Source: Nitrososphaera sp. (GTDB lineage Archaea > Thermoproteota > Nitrososphaeria > Nitrososphaerales > Nitrososphaeraceae). From it: a stretch of 12,928 nucleotides of DNA. Within the stretch, counting starts at the first letter, position 1. Every line of letters starts with the position of its first letter. Under the pieces are notes generated by a model. It had not been told where the DNA came from and did not search any database. It was given only the letters and a program-made list of their open reading frames with translations. The translations under genes and the position numbers were made by a program. This document shows positions 5,821 to 12,917 of the stretch, piece after piece. The DNA lies in the NCBI GenBank assembly GCA_025929855.1, contig JAICPK010000012.1:1-12928 (forward strand), written 5' to 3'.

Positions 5821-7443
5821 TTAAATGATATTGACTCTGACTGCTTTCATATAGGAAACGTCATCATTCCCAGCTCCAAGCATTATCATATATTGCCCTG
5901 GGTCTAGATTATCCGCTGCGGTAAACGTATATGAAACCTCTTTTGAACCTCCGGACGAGAGAGACACAGACTCTTCGCTGAAAATACCAGTCGAGTTGCC
6001 AAGAGCCCCATTTGGAGTGAACGTTCCTGCAGCCATCATTTCACCGTCGAAATCGCTTGATGCTCTTACTGTCACTTTGATCTCAGTGCTTTCGCCCCTT
6101 GAAACAGCAACTTCAGCCGGCGTCAATACTGAAACTGGCACCTGCTTTGATGCATCTAGTTTAGCGATCTTGTTTTCTGTCCACTCCGTGAACCATAGCT
6201 GATTATTAGGATCTACTGCAAACTGCATGACATTTGCAATGCCGCATGCCGTTGCTTCAGGGGAACAAAGTGTCCAGGCTCTGTTTTGTGAAGGTACCCA
6301 ATATTCGATTAGTGCAAGCTCTTCTGGGTCAAAGCGGGCCATTTTATTGCCTGTATGCTCATTGAACCACAGGGAGCCGTCTCCGCCTTTATCTATCCAA
6401 TATGGAAGTGTATACGCGTTTGGAGGGGTACTACCGCCATAAATCTTGGGAGATGCTATTGACGTTACAAATCTTGTTATGTTGTCCATGGTAGGATCGT
6501 ATTTGAAGAACGTGCTTGTGCCGTGATCTGCCACCCAGACATTTCCATAATTGTCAAGTTCCATTCCAACGGGTGAGCCAAGTTCGGGCGGAAGATCCAC
6601 TATACGGATAATTCTGTCAGTTTCAATATCATATTGGAAGAGCTGCCCTTTCTTTTGTTGAAAAGCAAGGAGAGAAATCCACACATCATTTTGCTCGTTA
6701 TCAACTACCAACCCGCCGGAGGTAACTAGATCCAAACTGATACCAGCAAACCCCTCAAGCGGTAGTGAAATTTCTCTAAATCCTTCCGAGGTTGCATTTT
6801 GCATCTTAGATACATTGCCAAAAAAAAGAGCCTGAGAGTTTATTCCTATGAAGTACAAGTTACCATTTGAGTCAAAGTCCATCATAGAAGGATATTTGGC
6901 TGGAACTTTGAACATATCAAATGCCTCTGTTGACTGGTTAAAGCGCCATATTGTGTTGTTCTGGTCAGTGAACCAGACGTTTCCGCCGATGCCATCGAGC
7001 TTTACCGTCCATGACATCAACCATGAAGGTACTGATGTAAAGGGCAGCAAACGGGTTGGCCACGATGGGATTTCGTATTCAGCGAATGTACCTGTAACAC
7101 TATCATAGCTGCCTAGAAGGCCACCTTTTGTTGATACATACCACACTTTTGTGCCATCGATGGCAATGCCGACTGGCATTTCACATTGTGTAGGCAAAGA
7201 AACCTCAGTAACATACGCATTAGAATTTGGCGACGTATTAGTGCCGCAGAATTGTTGCTCGAACCGTTGCGCCATTGCTTCATCAGTTTGTTGCGTATTT
7301 GTTGCAGGACTACCGATTTCAGGGACACTGCGTGAAGACATAACAATATATACCGCGGCAACGGCCACAATGCCAATTATAGCGTACACAATAATCTTTT
7401 TAGACGATGGGCTTGAAATTTTTTTCCTGGACGAATCTGGCAA
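5821..7443 (-). CDS. Membrane-anchored Vgb-like (streptogramin lyase-like) beta-propeller protein
   Basis: The 540-residue protein starts with a short basic N-terminus and one membrane helix (about 17-36), which predicts an anchored protein facing outside. Residues about 85-432 hold about six blade-like repeats with the Vgb/NHL pattern (hydrophobic strand, D-x-x-G/N-x-x-W/L-W-F/V-x-D/E, then a Phe-Asp/Asn turn): NVWFTDQNNTIWRF (155-168), NVWVADHGTSTFFKYD (301-316), LWFNEHTGNKMARFD (358-372), LWFTEWTENKIAKLD (416-430). Residues 437-540 form an Ig-like beta-sandwich (TPAEVAVSRGES onward). Two Cys pairs may form disulfides. The propeller resembles virginiamycin B lyase, but such folds occur widely in unrelated binding proteins, so enzyme activity is not claimed. 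The start is TTG at 7443, supported by a TATA box at 7471-7478. Confidence 0.85.
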   Translation of the reverse strand: MPDSSRKKISSPSSKKIIVYAIIGIVAVAAVYIVMSSRSVPEIGSPATNTQQTDEAMAQRFEQQFCGTNTSPNSNAYVTEVSLPTQCEMPVGIAIDGTKVWYVSTKGGLLGSYDSVTGTFAEYEIPSWPTRLLPFTSVPSWLMSWTVKLDGIGGNVWFTDQNNTIWRFNQSTEAFDMFKVPAKYPSMMDFDSNGNLYFIGINSQALFFGNVSKMQNATSEGFREISLPLEGFAGISLDLVTSGGLVVDNEQNDVWISLLAFQQKKGQLFQYDIETDRIIRIVDLPPELGSPVGMELDNYGNVWVADHGTSTFFKYDPTMDNITRFVTSIASPKIYGGSTPPNAYTLPYWIDKGGDGSLWFNEHTGNKMARFDPEELALIEYWVPSQNRAWTLCSPEATACGIANVMQFAVDPNNQLWFTEWTENKIAKLDASKQVPVSVLTPAEVAVSRGESTEIKVTVRASSDFDGEMMAAGTFTPNGALGNSTGIFSEESVSLSSGGSKEVSYTFTAADNLDPGQYMIMLGAGNDDVSYMKAVRVNII

Positions 7444-7470
7444 CGGCTAGAAAAGCACCGGCTTTTCCAC

Positions 7471-7478
7471 TTTATATC
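7471..7478 (-). promoter_or_regulatory. TATA box of the propeller gene
   Basis: The minus strand reads GATATAAA, close to the archaeal consensus. It is centred about 31 bp upstream of the TTG start at 7443, so the mRNA would be almost leaderless. This is the best TATA match in the divergent region. Confidence 0.55.
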
Positions 7479-7530
7479 TCTTGTCGGAGCTATAGGCAGA
7501 AATACGGATCAGGACTATTAGCAGACTTGC

Positions 7531-8436
7531 TTGGTTACTGAAAAAGGAGAAGAGAGCCACGGACAGCCGCTTCTAATAGGCTACCTGGCTGTATTGTTTG
7601 CCGCGGTTCTTTTTGGCTCTGTATTTAGCCTAGCGAAAGTTCCTCTTGCTACGATAGACCCGCTTGCTCTAACAGCAGTAGTTTACACTATCTCTGGAAT
7701 ATCCCTGATTCCATTTGCAAAGGCATCATTCGCGTTTGAAAGAAGGGACGACTATTTCTATGTACTAATCGTAACAATTTTTGGAGGAGTATTGGCGCCT
7801 GTGCTTTTGATGTACGGCCTTGAGGAGACAGCTGCCTCCACCGCAGCCATATTGACAAACGGCGAGATTGTATTTACGATAGCACTTTCATCAATATTTT
7901 TTGGAGAAAAACCCCATGGAAGAGTGGGGCTGTTCGCAGTAATTTTAGTAGTGATAGGACTATTCATAGCCACCACAGAAGATCTGAAAGCTTTAGAGAG
8001 CATCGTTCAATTGAAGACAGGTAACATCATGATACTGGCAGCGATGTTCATGTGGGCAATAGACAATAACGTCAGCAGACGTCTAACATCAAGGGCAAGC
8101 CCTGCCAAGATAGCGATGGTTAAATCACTTGCGGGCGGCCTTGTTCTGATTGCAATAGCTTTAGCACTTGGCAAAGGAAGTATCATCGTGGGGATCAAAT
8201 ATGATATGTGGATCCTAATAGTTGGAATGTCAATTGCTGGGTTTGGCGGGGCACTACTGTTATTCCTCGAAGGCATCAAGAGGATTGGAACTGTAAGGAC
8301 GATGTCAATGTTTTCATTGACTCCTGTTTTTGGTATAGTGATTGCAGCGCTGGCGCTTGGAGAATCCATAACTGTATTTCAAGGTATTGCTACAGCTCTG
8401 ATAATTTTAGGTATAATTCTGATCGGCCGACACTAA
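7531..8436 (+). CDS. EamA/DMT-superfamily membrane transporter
   Basis: The 301-residue protein is almost entirely membrane segments: about ten hydrophobic helices in two five-helix EamA repeats (about 14-148 and 162-300). Each repeat shows the usual end pattern of a helix, a Gly-Glu turn (FFGEKPHGRVGLF at 123-135; ALGESITVFQG at 276-286) and a final Gly-rich helix. It begins with a Gly-Tyr-rich TM1 (PLLIGYLAVLFAAVLFGSVF). DMT transporters export or import small metabolites such as amino acids or nucleotide precursors, and the substrate cannot be predicted here. The start is TTG at 7531, the only in-frame candidate at the 5' end. A weak AT-rich element near 7497-7506 may be its promoter. Its stop overlaps that of the convergent pth2 (8433-8436). 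Confidence 0.9.
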   Translation: MVTEKGEESHGQPLLIGYLAVLFAAVLFGSVFSLAKVPLATIDPLALTAVVYTISGISLIPFAKASFAFERRDDYFYVLIVTIFGGVLAPVLLMYGLEETAASTAAILTNGEIVFTIALSSIFFGEKPHGRVGLFAVILVVIGLFIATTEDLKALESIVQLKTGNIMILAAMFMWAIDNNVSRRLTSRASPAKIAMVKSLAGGLVLIAIALALGKGSIIVGIKYDMWILIVGMSIAGFGGALLLFLEGIKRIGTVRTMSMFSLTPVFGIVIAALALGESITVFQGIATALIILGIILIGRH

Positions 8437-8786
8437 AGGAGCTTGAGCTCAAATGTTACTTTGTCAATAAGCTCTGAAGGCGCGGGCCCTATTCCAACAC
8501 AGGTAATCGTGCCCGAGGGTATCTGTGTCAAGCCACTGTCGTGTACTTGCACGACAGGCAAGTTCAGCTCTTCGGCTCGCATTCTTACATCCATCAATTC
8601 TTCGATACTCTTTACTTTTACTACTACCTTTGCCTGGCCGGCGGCAAACCAAGAGTTGAACCATTCTCTTCTCGACGCCTTTACCTTTTCTGCGCCCATC
8701 ACCGCAGCATGGGCAACCTGTGCGGCTATCTTGCCGGTTCCCATATTGACATCACGCCTGACAATAATTACCTGTTTAAAGTCCAT
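8433..8786 (-). CDS. pth2: Peptidyl-tRNA hydrolase, Pth2 (archaeal/eukaryotic type)
   Basis: This enzyme cleaves the ester bond of peptidyl-tRNA released from stalled ribosomes (EC 3.1.1.29), recycling tRNA in the cytoplasm. From the ATG at 8786 it has 117 residues starting MDFKQVIIVRRD, the typical archaeal Pth2 length and N-terminus. Family blocks are complete: GTGKIAAQVAHAAVMGAEK with the conserved Lys and His, then a V-V-Q-V-H-D-S-G-L-T-Q block with the active-site Asp, and SGTITCVGIGPAP. An upstream in-frame ATG at 8807 would add seven residues (MSKQVSD). The shorter start fits the TATA-like element at 8811-8819, about 28 bp away. The gene overlaps the EamA transporter tail to tail by 3-4 bases and is divergent from the reductase gene. 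Identification is firm. Confidence 0.95.
   Translation of the reverse strand: MDFKQVIIVRRDVNMGTGKIAAQVAHAAVMGAEKVKASRREWFNSWFAAGQAKVVVKVKSIEELMDVRMRAEELNLPVVQVHDSGLTQIPSGTITCVGIGPAPSELIDKVTFELKLL
8536..8557. repeat. Perfect inverted repeat inside pth2
   Basis: CTGTCGTG (8536-8543) and CACGACAG (8550-8557) are exact reverse complements around a 6-base loop TACTTG, so both strands can form an 8-bp GC-containing hairpin. It lies over the codons for the V-V-Q-V-H-D-S active-site block of Pth2. Confidence 0.5.
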
Positions 8787-8810
8787 ATCTGACACTTGCT
8801 TGCTCATAGT

Positions 8811-8819
8811 TTAATTAAC
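8811..8819 (-). promoter_or_regulatory. AT-rich TATA-like element of pth2
   Basis: The minus strand reads GTTAATTAA, part of the palindrome TTAATTAA at 8811-8818. It is centred about 28 bp upstream of the ATG at 8786, which favours that start over the ATG at 8807. Confidence 0.4.
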
Positions 8820-8825
8820 GGACTG

Positions 8826-8835
8826 AAAAATACAT
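8826..8835 (+). promoter_or_regulatory. TATA-like element of the geranylgeranyl reductase family gene
   Basis: AAAAATACAT is centred about 23 bp upstream of the ATG at 8853. The more palindromic TTAATTAA element at 8811-8818 could also serve this gene with a leader of about 12 nt. Confidence 0.35.
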
Positions 8836-8852
8836 TACTAGTCATTTGCCAG

Positions 8853-10028
8853 ATGCCTAACTATGACGTGGTAATTGCAGGAGGAAGCATCTCTGGACTC
8901 CTTGCCGCCCGCGAAATTGCTGCTGGAGGCCTTTCCGTTGCAGTACTTGAGGAAGACGCGGAAATTGGTACCCCAGAGCACTGCGGTGGGCTTGTAAGCA
9001 TTTCTGGCATACGGGACCTTGGCATGGTACCAGATATCGAGACAATAGAGAACAACAGAATAGCACACGCCAAGATCTTTTCTCCTTCGGGCTGTTTTGA
9101 AATCAGTGCAGAAAGGCAAAAGGTCATCGTCTTAGACAGGCGCGCATTTGACAAGCAGATCGCCTTTCAGGCGCAAAAGAACGGCGCCGAGATAAGAGTA
9201 AAATGCTCAATGCGGTCGTTTGGAAAAGAAGGATCTGAATATGTAGTCAAGACTTCTGAAGGGGACTTTTCATGCAACTTTTTTGTAGACGCAAGAGGTA
9301 TAGCATCAATAATTAGCAGAAACCGGGATGGTGTTCTCCACTCAGCTCAGTACGAAGTCTATGCTTCATGGATAGAGCACGATACCATCGAGGTCGCGTT
9401 TAATAGCCAGCAATATCCAGGTTTTTTTGCATGGATAATCCCTACTGGTCAAGGAAAGGGCAAAGTAGGCGTTGCAGGCAGGCGGATTAATGCTGCAAGC
9501 GCGCTGCAGAGATACATTGATAGCAAGGGAAAGTGCTCTATAGTGCGGAAAGTTTACGCACCGATATGGATTAATGGGCCATTGCGAAGTTTTGTATTCG
9601 ATAGGACGATAATAGTGGGTGACGCAGCAGGCCAGAGCAAGCCGACAACTGCTGGGGGTATTTACACCTGTGGCATGGGAGGAGTGCTAGCAGGGCGGGC
9701 TCTGGTAGATGCAGCAGACAAGAAGAATGATGATAGGAATAAGCAACAGCTGTTGCTAAAGCGATACGAAAGTAACTGGTCGTCTATGTTTAAGCCCGAA
9801 TTTGACAAGTTGTTGGTTGCGCGCAGGCTCTTAGAGCGGATGGACAACAAGGCTATAGACGACTTGATTGCTACGATACCACCAGAGAGTGTCCAAGAGG
9901 CATCTATCGATGGCGACTTTGACTTTCACTCAACTGCACTTGCTAAGATTCTGGGAGCAAAAGGCGCTGCCAGAATAGCCAAAGCTTTGCTTGGCAACGA
10001 AATAAGGCGCTTGATCCCGGGGAGCTAA
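8853..10028 (+). CDS. Geranylgeranyl reductase family FAD-dependent oxidoreductase
   Basis: The 391-residue flavoprotein begins MPNYDVVIAGGSISGLLAAR, an FAD-binding Rossmann motif with an acidic strand end (LEEDAEIG). PEHCGG (41-46) is the P-x-x-C-G motif of geranylgeranyl reductases, whose Cys lies near the flavin and substrate. GDAAGQSKPTTAGGI (266-280) is the second FAD motif in the form seen in this family. Archaeal members reduce the double bonds of digeranylgeranylglyceryl lipids to make saturated isoprenoid membranes. Some paralogues act on other prenyl chains such as menaquinone, so the exact substrate is open. The frame is open upstream to 8796, but the ATG at 8853 is preferred because it directly precedes the Rossmann strand and has a TATA-like element at the right distance. 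Confidence 0.9.
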   Translation: MPNYDVVIAGGSISGLLAAREIAAGGLSVAVLEEDAEIGTPEHCGGLVSISGIRDLGMVPDIETIENNRIAHAKIFSPSGCFEISAERQKVIVLDRRAFDKQIAFQAQKNGAEIRVKCSMRSFGKEGSEYVVKTSEGDFSCNFFVDARGIASIISRNRDGVLHSAQYEVYASWIEHDTIEVAFNSQQYPGFFAWIIPTGQGKGKVGVAGRRINAASALQRYIDSKGKCSIVRKVYAPIWINGPLRSFVFDRTIIVGDAAGQSKPTTAGGIYTCGMGGVLAGRALVDAADKKNDDRNKQQLLLKRYESNWSSMFKPEFDKLLVARRLLERMDNKAIDDLIATIPPESVQEASIDGDFDFHSTALAKILGAKGAARIAKALLGNEIRRLIPGS

Positions 10029-10031
10029 GGA

Positions 10032-10041
10032 AGATATAAAT
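10032..10041 (+). promoter_or_regulatory. TATA box of the zinc-ribbon/aEF1B operon
   Basis: AGATATAAAT is centred about 31 bp upstream of the ATG at 10068 and starts just after the stop of the reductase gene, so the two-gene translation unit likely has its own promoter and a leader of only a few bases. Confidence 0.55.
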
Positions 10042-10067
10042 TCCCTTCTTCGTAAGAAACAGCACTG

Positions 10068-10247
10068 ATGTCCAAGCCATTGCAGTTGCCAGTCTGCAGT
10101 TCATGTGGCAGGCCAATTATGCCTAATGATGAATGCGTTAAGTATTACTGTGCAAATTGTGGATACGTTCTTATGTGGCGATGCGAGAGCTGCCGCGAGT
10201 TCGCAAGAGCCTATAAATGCATAGGCTGCGGTTTTGAGGGTCCATAG
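10068..10247 (+). CDS. Small zinc-ribbon RNA-binding protein (COG2888/DUF1610 type)
   Basis: This short gene encodes 59 residues with four C-x2-C pairs: C10/C13 (CSSC), C28/C31 (CANC), C39/C42 (CESC) and C51/C54 (CIGC). They give two tetra-Cys zinc sites. The ending KCIGCGFEGP is characteristic of the archaeal zinc-ribbon family annotated as RNA-binding and translation-related. The start is ATG at 10068 (MSKPLQLPVCSSCGRPI). The TAG stop is followed by two bases and the ATG of aEF1B, so the two are almost certainly co-transcribed. This pairing of zinc ribbon and EF-1beta recurs in archaea, which supports a role in translation, but the molecular function is not settled. Identification is from the Cys pattern, the C-terminus and the neighbour. 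Confidence 0.9.
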   Translation: MSKPLQLPVCSSCGRPIMPNDECVKYYCANCGYVLMWRCESCREFARAYKCIGCGFEGP

Positions 10248-10249
10248 CC

Positions 10250-10531
10250 ATGGCACGGTTAGTAGCTAGGATAAGAATACTTCCGGCTGAGGCTGAGTCC
10301 AACCTTGAAAATGTTGTCGAGTCGTTAAAGAAATCTGTGCCACCGGGAATGGAGATGAAAAGCAGCTCGATGGAGCCAATCGCCTTTGGGCTGAAAGCAA
10401 TTGTAGGCGACTTTTTGTTGGATGACGCTGAAGGACAAATGGATAAGCTTGAAGAATCTATTAAAAGTATCGAAGGTGTAGGCGAGATAGAGGTAACGAA
10501 TATCAGCAGGCAGTCAGTAAGAATGAAGTAA
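10250..10531 (+). CDS. ef1b: Translation elongation factor 1-beta (aEF1B)
   Basis: The 93-residue protein is the archaeal nucleotide exchange factor for EF-1alpha. It swaps GDP for GTP so that EF-1alpha can bind aminoacyl-tRNA again. It matches the catalytic domain of eukaryotic EF-1beta: an N-terminal strand LVARIRILP, the middle I-A-F-G-L-K-A-I segment, the acidic D-D-A-E-G stretch, and the end segment SIEGVGEIEVTNISRQSVRM. The family length is about 88-92. The start ATG at 10250 is two bases after the zinc-ribbon stop. Cdc48 begins 38 bp downstream behind an AT-rich stretch, so it may be read from its own promoter or by read-through. Identification is firm. Confidence 0.95.
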   Translation: MARLVARIRILPAEAESNLENVVESLKKSVPPGMEMKSSSMEPIAFGLKAIVGDFLLDDAEGQMDKLEESIKSIEGVGEIEVTNISRQSVRMK

Positions 10532-10541
10532 TATAATATTA

Positions 10542-10550
10542 CTAAAATAA
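10542..10550 (+). promoter_or_regulatory. TATA-like box of the Cdc48 gene
   Basis: CTAAAATAA is centred 24 bp before the ATG at 10570. A second AT-rich candidate, AATATAATA, lies at 10530-10538. GGAGG at 10555-10559, ten bases before the ATG, could serve as a Shine-Dalgarno sequence on transcripts that read through from aEF1B. Confidence 0.4.
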
Positions 10551-10569
10551 TAGCGGAGGCTCCTGAGGA

Positions 10570-12765
10570 ATGAAAAAGATGCGCGCTGGAAGTGACGAAT
10601 CGTCCCCCATTCAGCTTAGAGTAGCTGAAGCCAAGCATCGCGATGTAGGCAAGAGGCGAGCCAGGATGGATCCACATCATATGGAGCATCTCGGAATACA
10701 GGCTGGAGAAGTCGTCGAGATTTTGGGGAAGCGTACTACAGCAGTGACTGCATGGCCAGCGGATGAGGAAGAAAAGGAAACAGATATTATCAGAATAGAT
10801 GGCCAGACGAGGAAGAATGCAGGTGCTGGACTCAACGACCTTTTAAATGTCAAAAAGATAGATTGTAGGCAAGCAAAGAGTGTCACCTTGATGCCGCTAG
10901 GCAATAGCAATATTACAGTCGACAAGGAATTTTGTGATTTTGTCAAACATAGGCTCAAAGGTTACCCACTCAATGAGGGTGATGAAATCTCGGTAGTCAT
11001 TTTGGGCAATCAGATGGACTTTAACGTTCAGCGTGTAATACCAAAGGTCATTTCTAGAATTGAGCAGTCGACAAGATTCACTATAATGGCGGAGATCACA
11101 AGCGACAGAAAGCCCCGCGTCACATACGAAGAGATAGGTGGAATGAAAGAACAAATAAGAAGACTCCGGGAAATAGTCGAGCTGCCTATGCGCCATCCTG
11201 AGGTCTTTGCAAGGCTCGGGATAGAGCCTCATAGCGGCATCTTGATGTACGGATCACCAGGTTGTGGCAAGACACTTATAGCAAAGGCATTGGCCTCAGA
11301 GTCTGAGGCAAACTTTTTCATAATTAATGGCCCTGAAATCATGAACAAATATTATGGCGAAACTGAGGCAAGGTTAAGAGACATTTTCAAGGAGGCTCGT
11401 GAATCCGCCCCCAGCATAATATTTATCGACGAAATTGATGCTATTGCTCCAAAAAGAGAAGAGGCATTTGGAGATGTTGAAAAACGTGTGGTGGCACAGC
11501 TGCTAGCATTGATGGACGGTATGTCCGACCGTGGCCAAGTTATTGTGCTTGGAGCCACCAATAGGTCGGAAAGCTTAGATCCAGCATTAAGGCGACCAGG
11601 CAGGTTTGACAGAGAGATCGAAATAGGCGTGCCAAATATAGAGGGTAGGCTTGAGATACTTCAGATTCACACACGTGGCATGCCACTATCCGAAGATATT
11701 GATCTGCAAGAACTTGCGGCTAGACTTCACGGTTACACAGGTGCAGATATTAAGGCACTATGCAGGGAAGCCGCTATGAAAGCGCTAAGGCGTTGCTTGC
11801 CTGAGATCGAACTGGAGGGTGAGAGGATCTCATCGGAGATCCTTGAGAGCATGATGATCACTGATCGCGACTTCAAGGAAGGGATGAAAGAAATCGTCCC
11901 GACGGCAATGAGGGAATTTTACGTAGAAGCAACAGGTGTCAAATGGGAGGATGTTGGAGGCTTGTATGAAGCAAAGAGGACTCTGCACGACAACCTCATA
12001 ACGGGAATCAAAGAGCCCGATAAGTTTGCCAAGATGGGCATTAAACCATCAAGAGGAGTTTTGCTCTATGGTCCTCCAGGAACAGGAAAGAGTCTCCTTG
12101 CCAAGGCATTAGCCACAGAGAGCAATGCCAATATTATAGTAGTGCGGGGACCTGAAGTACTCAGCAAGTGGGTCGGTGAATCCGAGAAGGCGATACGGGA
12201 AATCTTTAGAAAGGCCAAAGCTTCATCACCTTGCATAGTTGTATTTGATGAACTGGACTCCCTTGCAAGGCCAAGGGCCCATGAAGATGACATCTTAGGC
12301 AACGAGCGGGTTCTCAGTCAGATACTGACAGAAATGGATGATGCAGGAAGTGCTGGAGTAGTAGTAGTTGGCATTACAAACAGGCCGGATCTAATCGACA
12401 CTTCATTGTTGCGGCCAGGCAGACTAGACCAGATAGTCTATGTCGGACCCCCTGACGAGAAGGCAAGGCTGGAGATACTGAGAATAACTGCACGGCTTAT
12501 GCCGCTTGCAACCGAGATAGACTTGGAAGGGATAGCTCAGTCGACAAAAAACTTTAGCGGAGCAGACTTAGTCGCTCTTTGTAGAGAAGCTGGCGTCCTA
12601 GCTCTCCAGAATAGGTCTGATGTCATCTCAAGTGCGAACTTTGCCAACGCGTTAAGACTCGTACGTCCGTCAATAACAAAGGATGTGGAGGACTGGTACG
12701 AATCAATGAAGAAAAACATCACGTATGCCATGCCTAAGCCAATCGATAGGACCTTTTACGGTTAA
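10570..12765 (+). CDS. cdc48: Cdc48/VCP-type AAA+ ATPase with two AAA domains
   Basis: The 731-residue ATPase has the complete p97/VAT layout: a Cdc48 N-domain (double-psi barrel about 14-97 and a second lobe about 115-180), then D1 and D2. D1 has Walker A GSPGCGKT (228-235), Walker B IIFIDE (283-288), sensor Asn331 and arginine fingers in RRPGRFD (341-347). D2 has GPPGTGKS (501-508), VVFDE (557-561), Asn604 and RPGRLD (615-620). Pore loops carry aromatics, KYYG (260-263) in D1 and KWVG (533-536) in D2, as needed for threading protein through the hexamer. The last three residues, Phe-Tyr-Gly, fit the HbYX motif that docks unfoldases on the 20S proteasome. Archaeal Cdc48 proteins unfold substrates for degradation. 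The start is ATG at 10570, with another ATG three codons later. Confidence 0.96.
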   Translation: MKKMRAGSDESSPIQLRVAEAKHRDVGKRRARMDPHHMEHLGIQAGEVVEILGKRTTAVTAWPADEEEKETDIIRIDGQTRKNAGAGLNDLLNVKKIDCRQAKSVTLMPLGNSNITVDKEFCDFVKHRLKGYPLNEGDEISVVILGNQMDFNVQRVIPKVISRIEQSTRFTIMAEITSDRKPRVTYEEIGGMKEQIRRLREIVELPMRHPEVFARLGIEPHSGILMYGSPGCGKTLIAKALASESEANFFIINGPEIMNKYYGETEARLRDIFKEARESAPSIIFIDEIDAIAPKREEAFGDVEKRVVAQLLALMDGMSDRGQVIVLGATNRSESLDPALRRPGRFDREIEIGVPNIEGRLEILQIHTRGMPLSEDIDLQELAARLHGYTGADIKALCREAAMKALRRCLPEIELEGERISSEILESMMITDRDFKEGMKEIVPTAMREFYVEATGVKWEDVGGLYEAKRTLHDNLITGIKEPDKFAKMGIKPSRGVLLYGPPGTGKSLLAKALATESNANIIVVRGPEVLSKWVGESEKAIREIFRKAKASSPCIVVFDELDSLARPRAHEDDILGNERVLSQILTEMDDAGSAGVVVVGITNRPDLIDTSLLRPGRLDQIVYVGPPDEKARLEILRITARLMPLATEIDLEGIAQSTKNFSGADLVALCREAGVLALQNRSDVISSANFANALRLVRPSITKDVEDWYESMKKNITYAMPKPIDRTFYG

Positions 12766-12767
12766 CG

Positions 12768-12785
12768 ATAATACATGTGTATTAT
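12768..12785. repeat. 18-bp interrupted palindrome after cdc48, possible terminator or operator
   Basis: ATAATACA (12768-12775) and TGTATTAT (12778-12785) are exact complements separated by TG. It begins two bases after the cdc48 stop codon. The AT-rich arms and 2-base loop make a weak RNA hairpin, so a DNA-level site is equally possible. Confidence 0.35.
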
Positions 12786-12917
12786 GAATAGGTTCCCGTG
12801 ATATCCTATAGTTGGCTTTATCTTTCAAGCTATCTATCTTGGAGGTTTGCGATCAAACCATAACAATAATTACTGCGGCTCTGTTAGCTTTGATATACCT
12901 AAAAAATATTGTTATAG

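Noticed and set aside
5821..7443. Antibiotic (streptogramin) resistance role for the Vgb-like protein
   Set aside because: Similarity is only to the propeller repeat pattern. The protein has a membrane anchor and an extra Ig-like domain, and archaeal ribosomes are not the usual target of these drugs.
8443..8814. Plus-strand open frame of 123 codons over pth2
   Set aside because: It is the exact antisense of the well-conserved pth2 gene and shows the Thr/Ser/Ile-rich composition typical of a shadow frame.
10171..10689. Minus-strand open frame of 172 codons across the zinc ribbon, aEF1B and cdc48 start
   Set aside because: It lies antisense to three genes with clear identities. Its Ser/Ile-rich translation matches no family I know.
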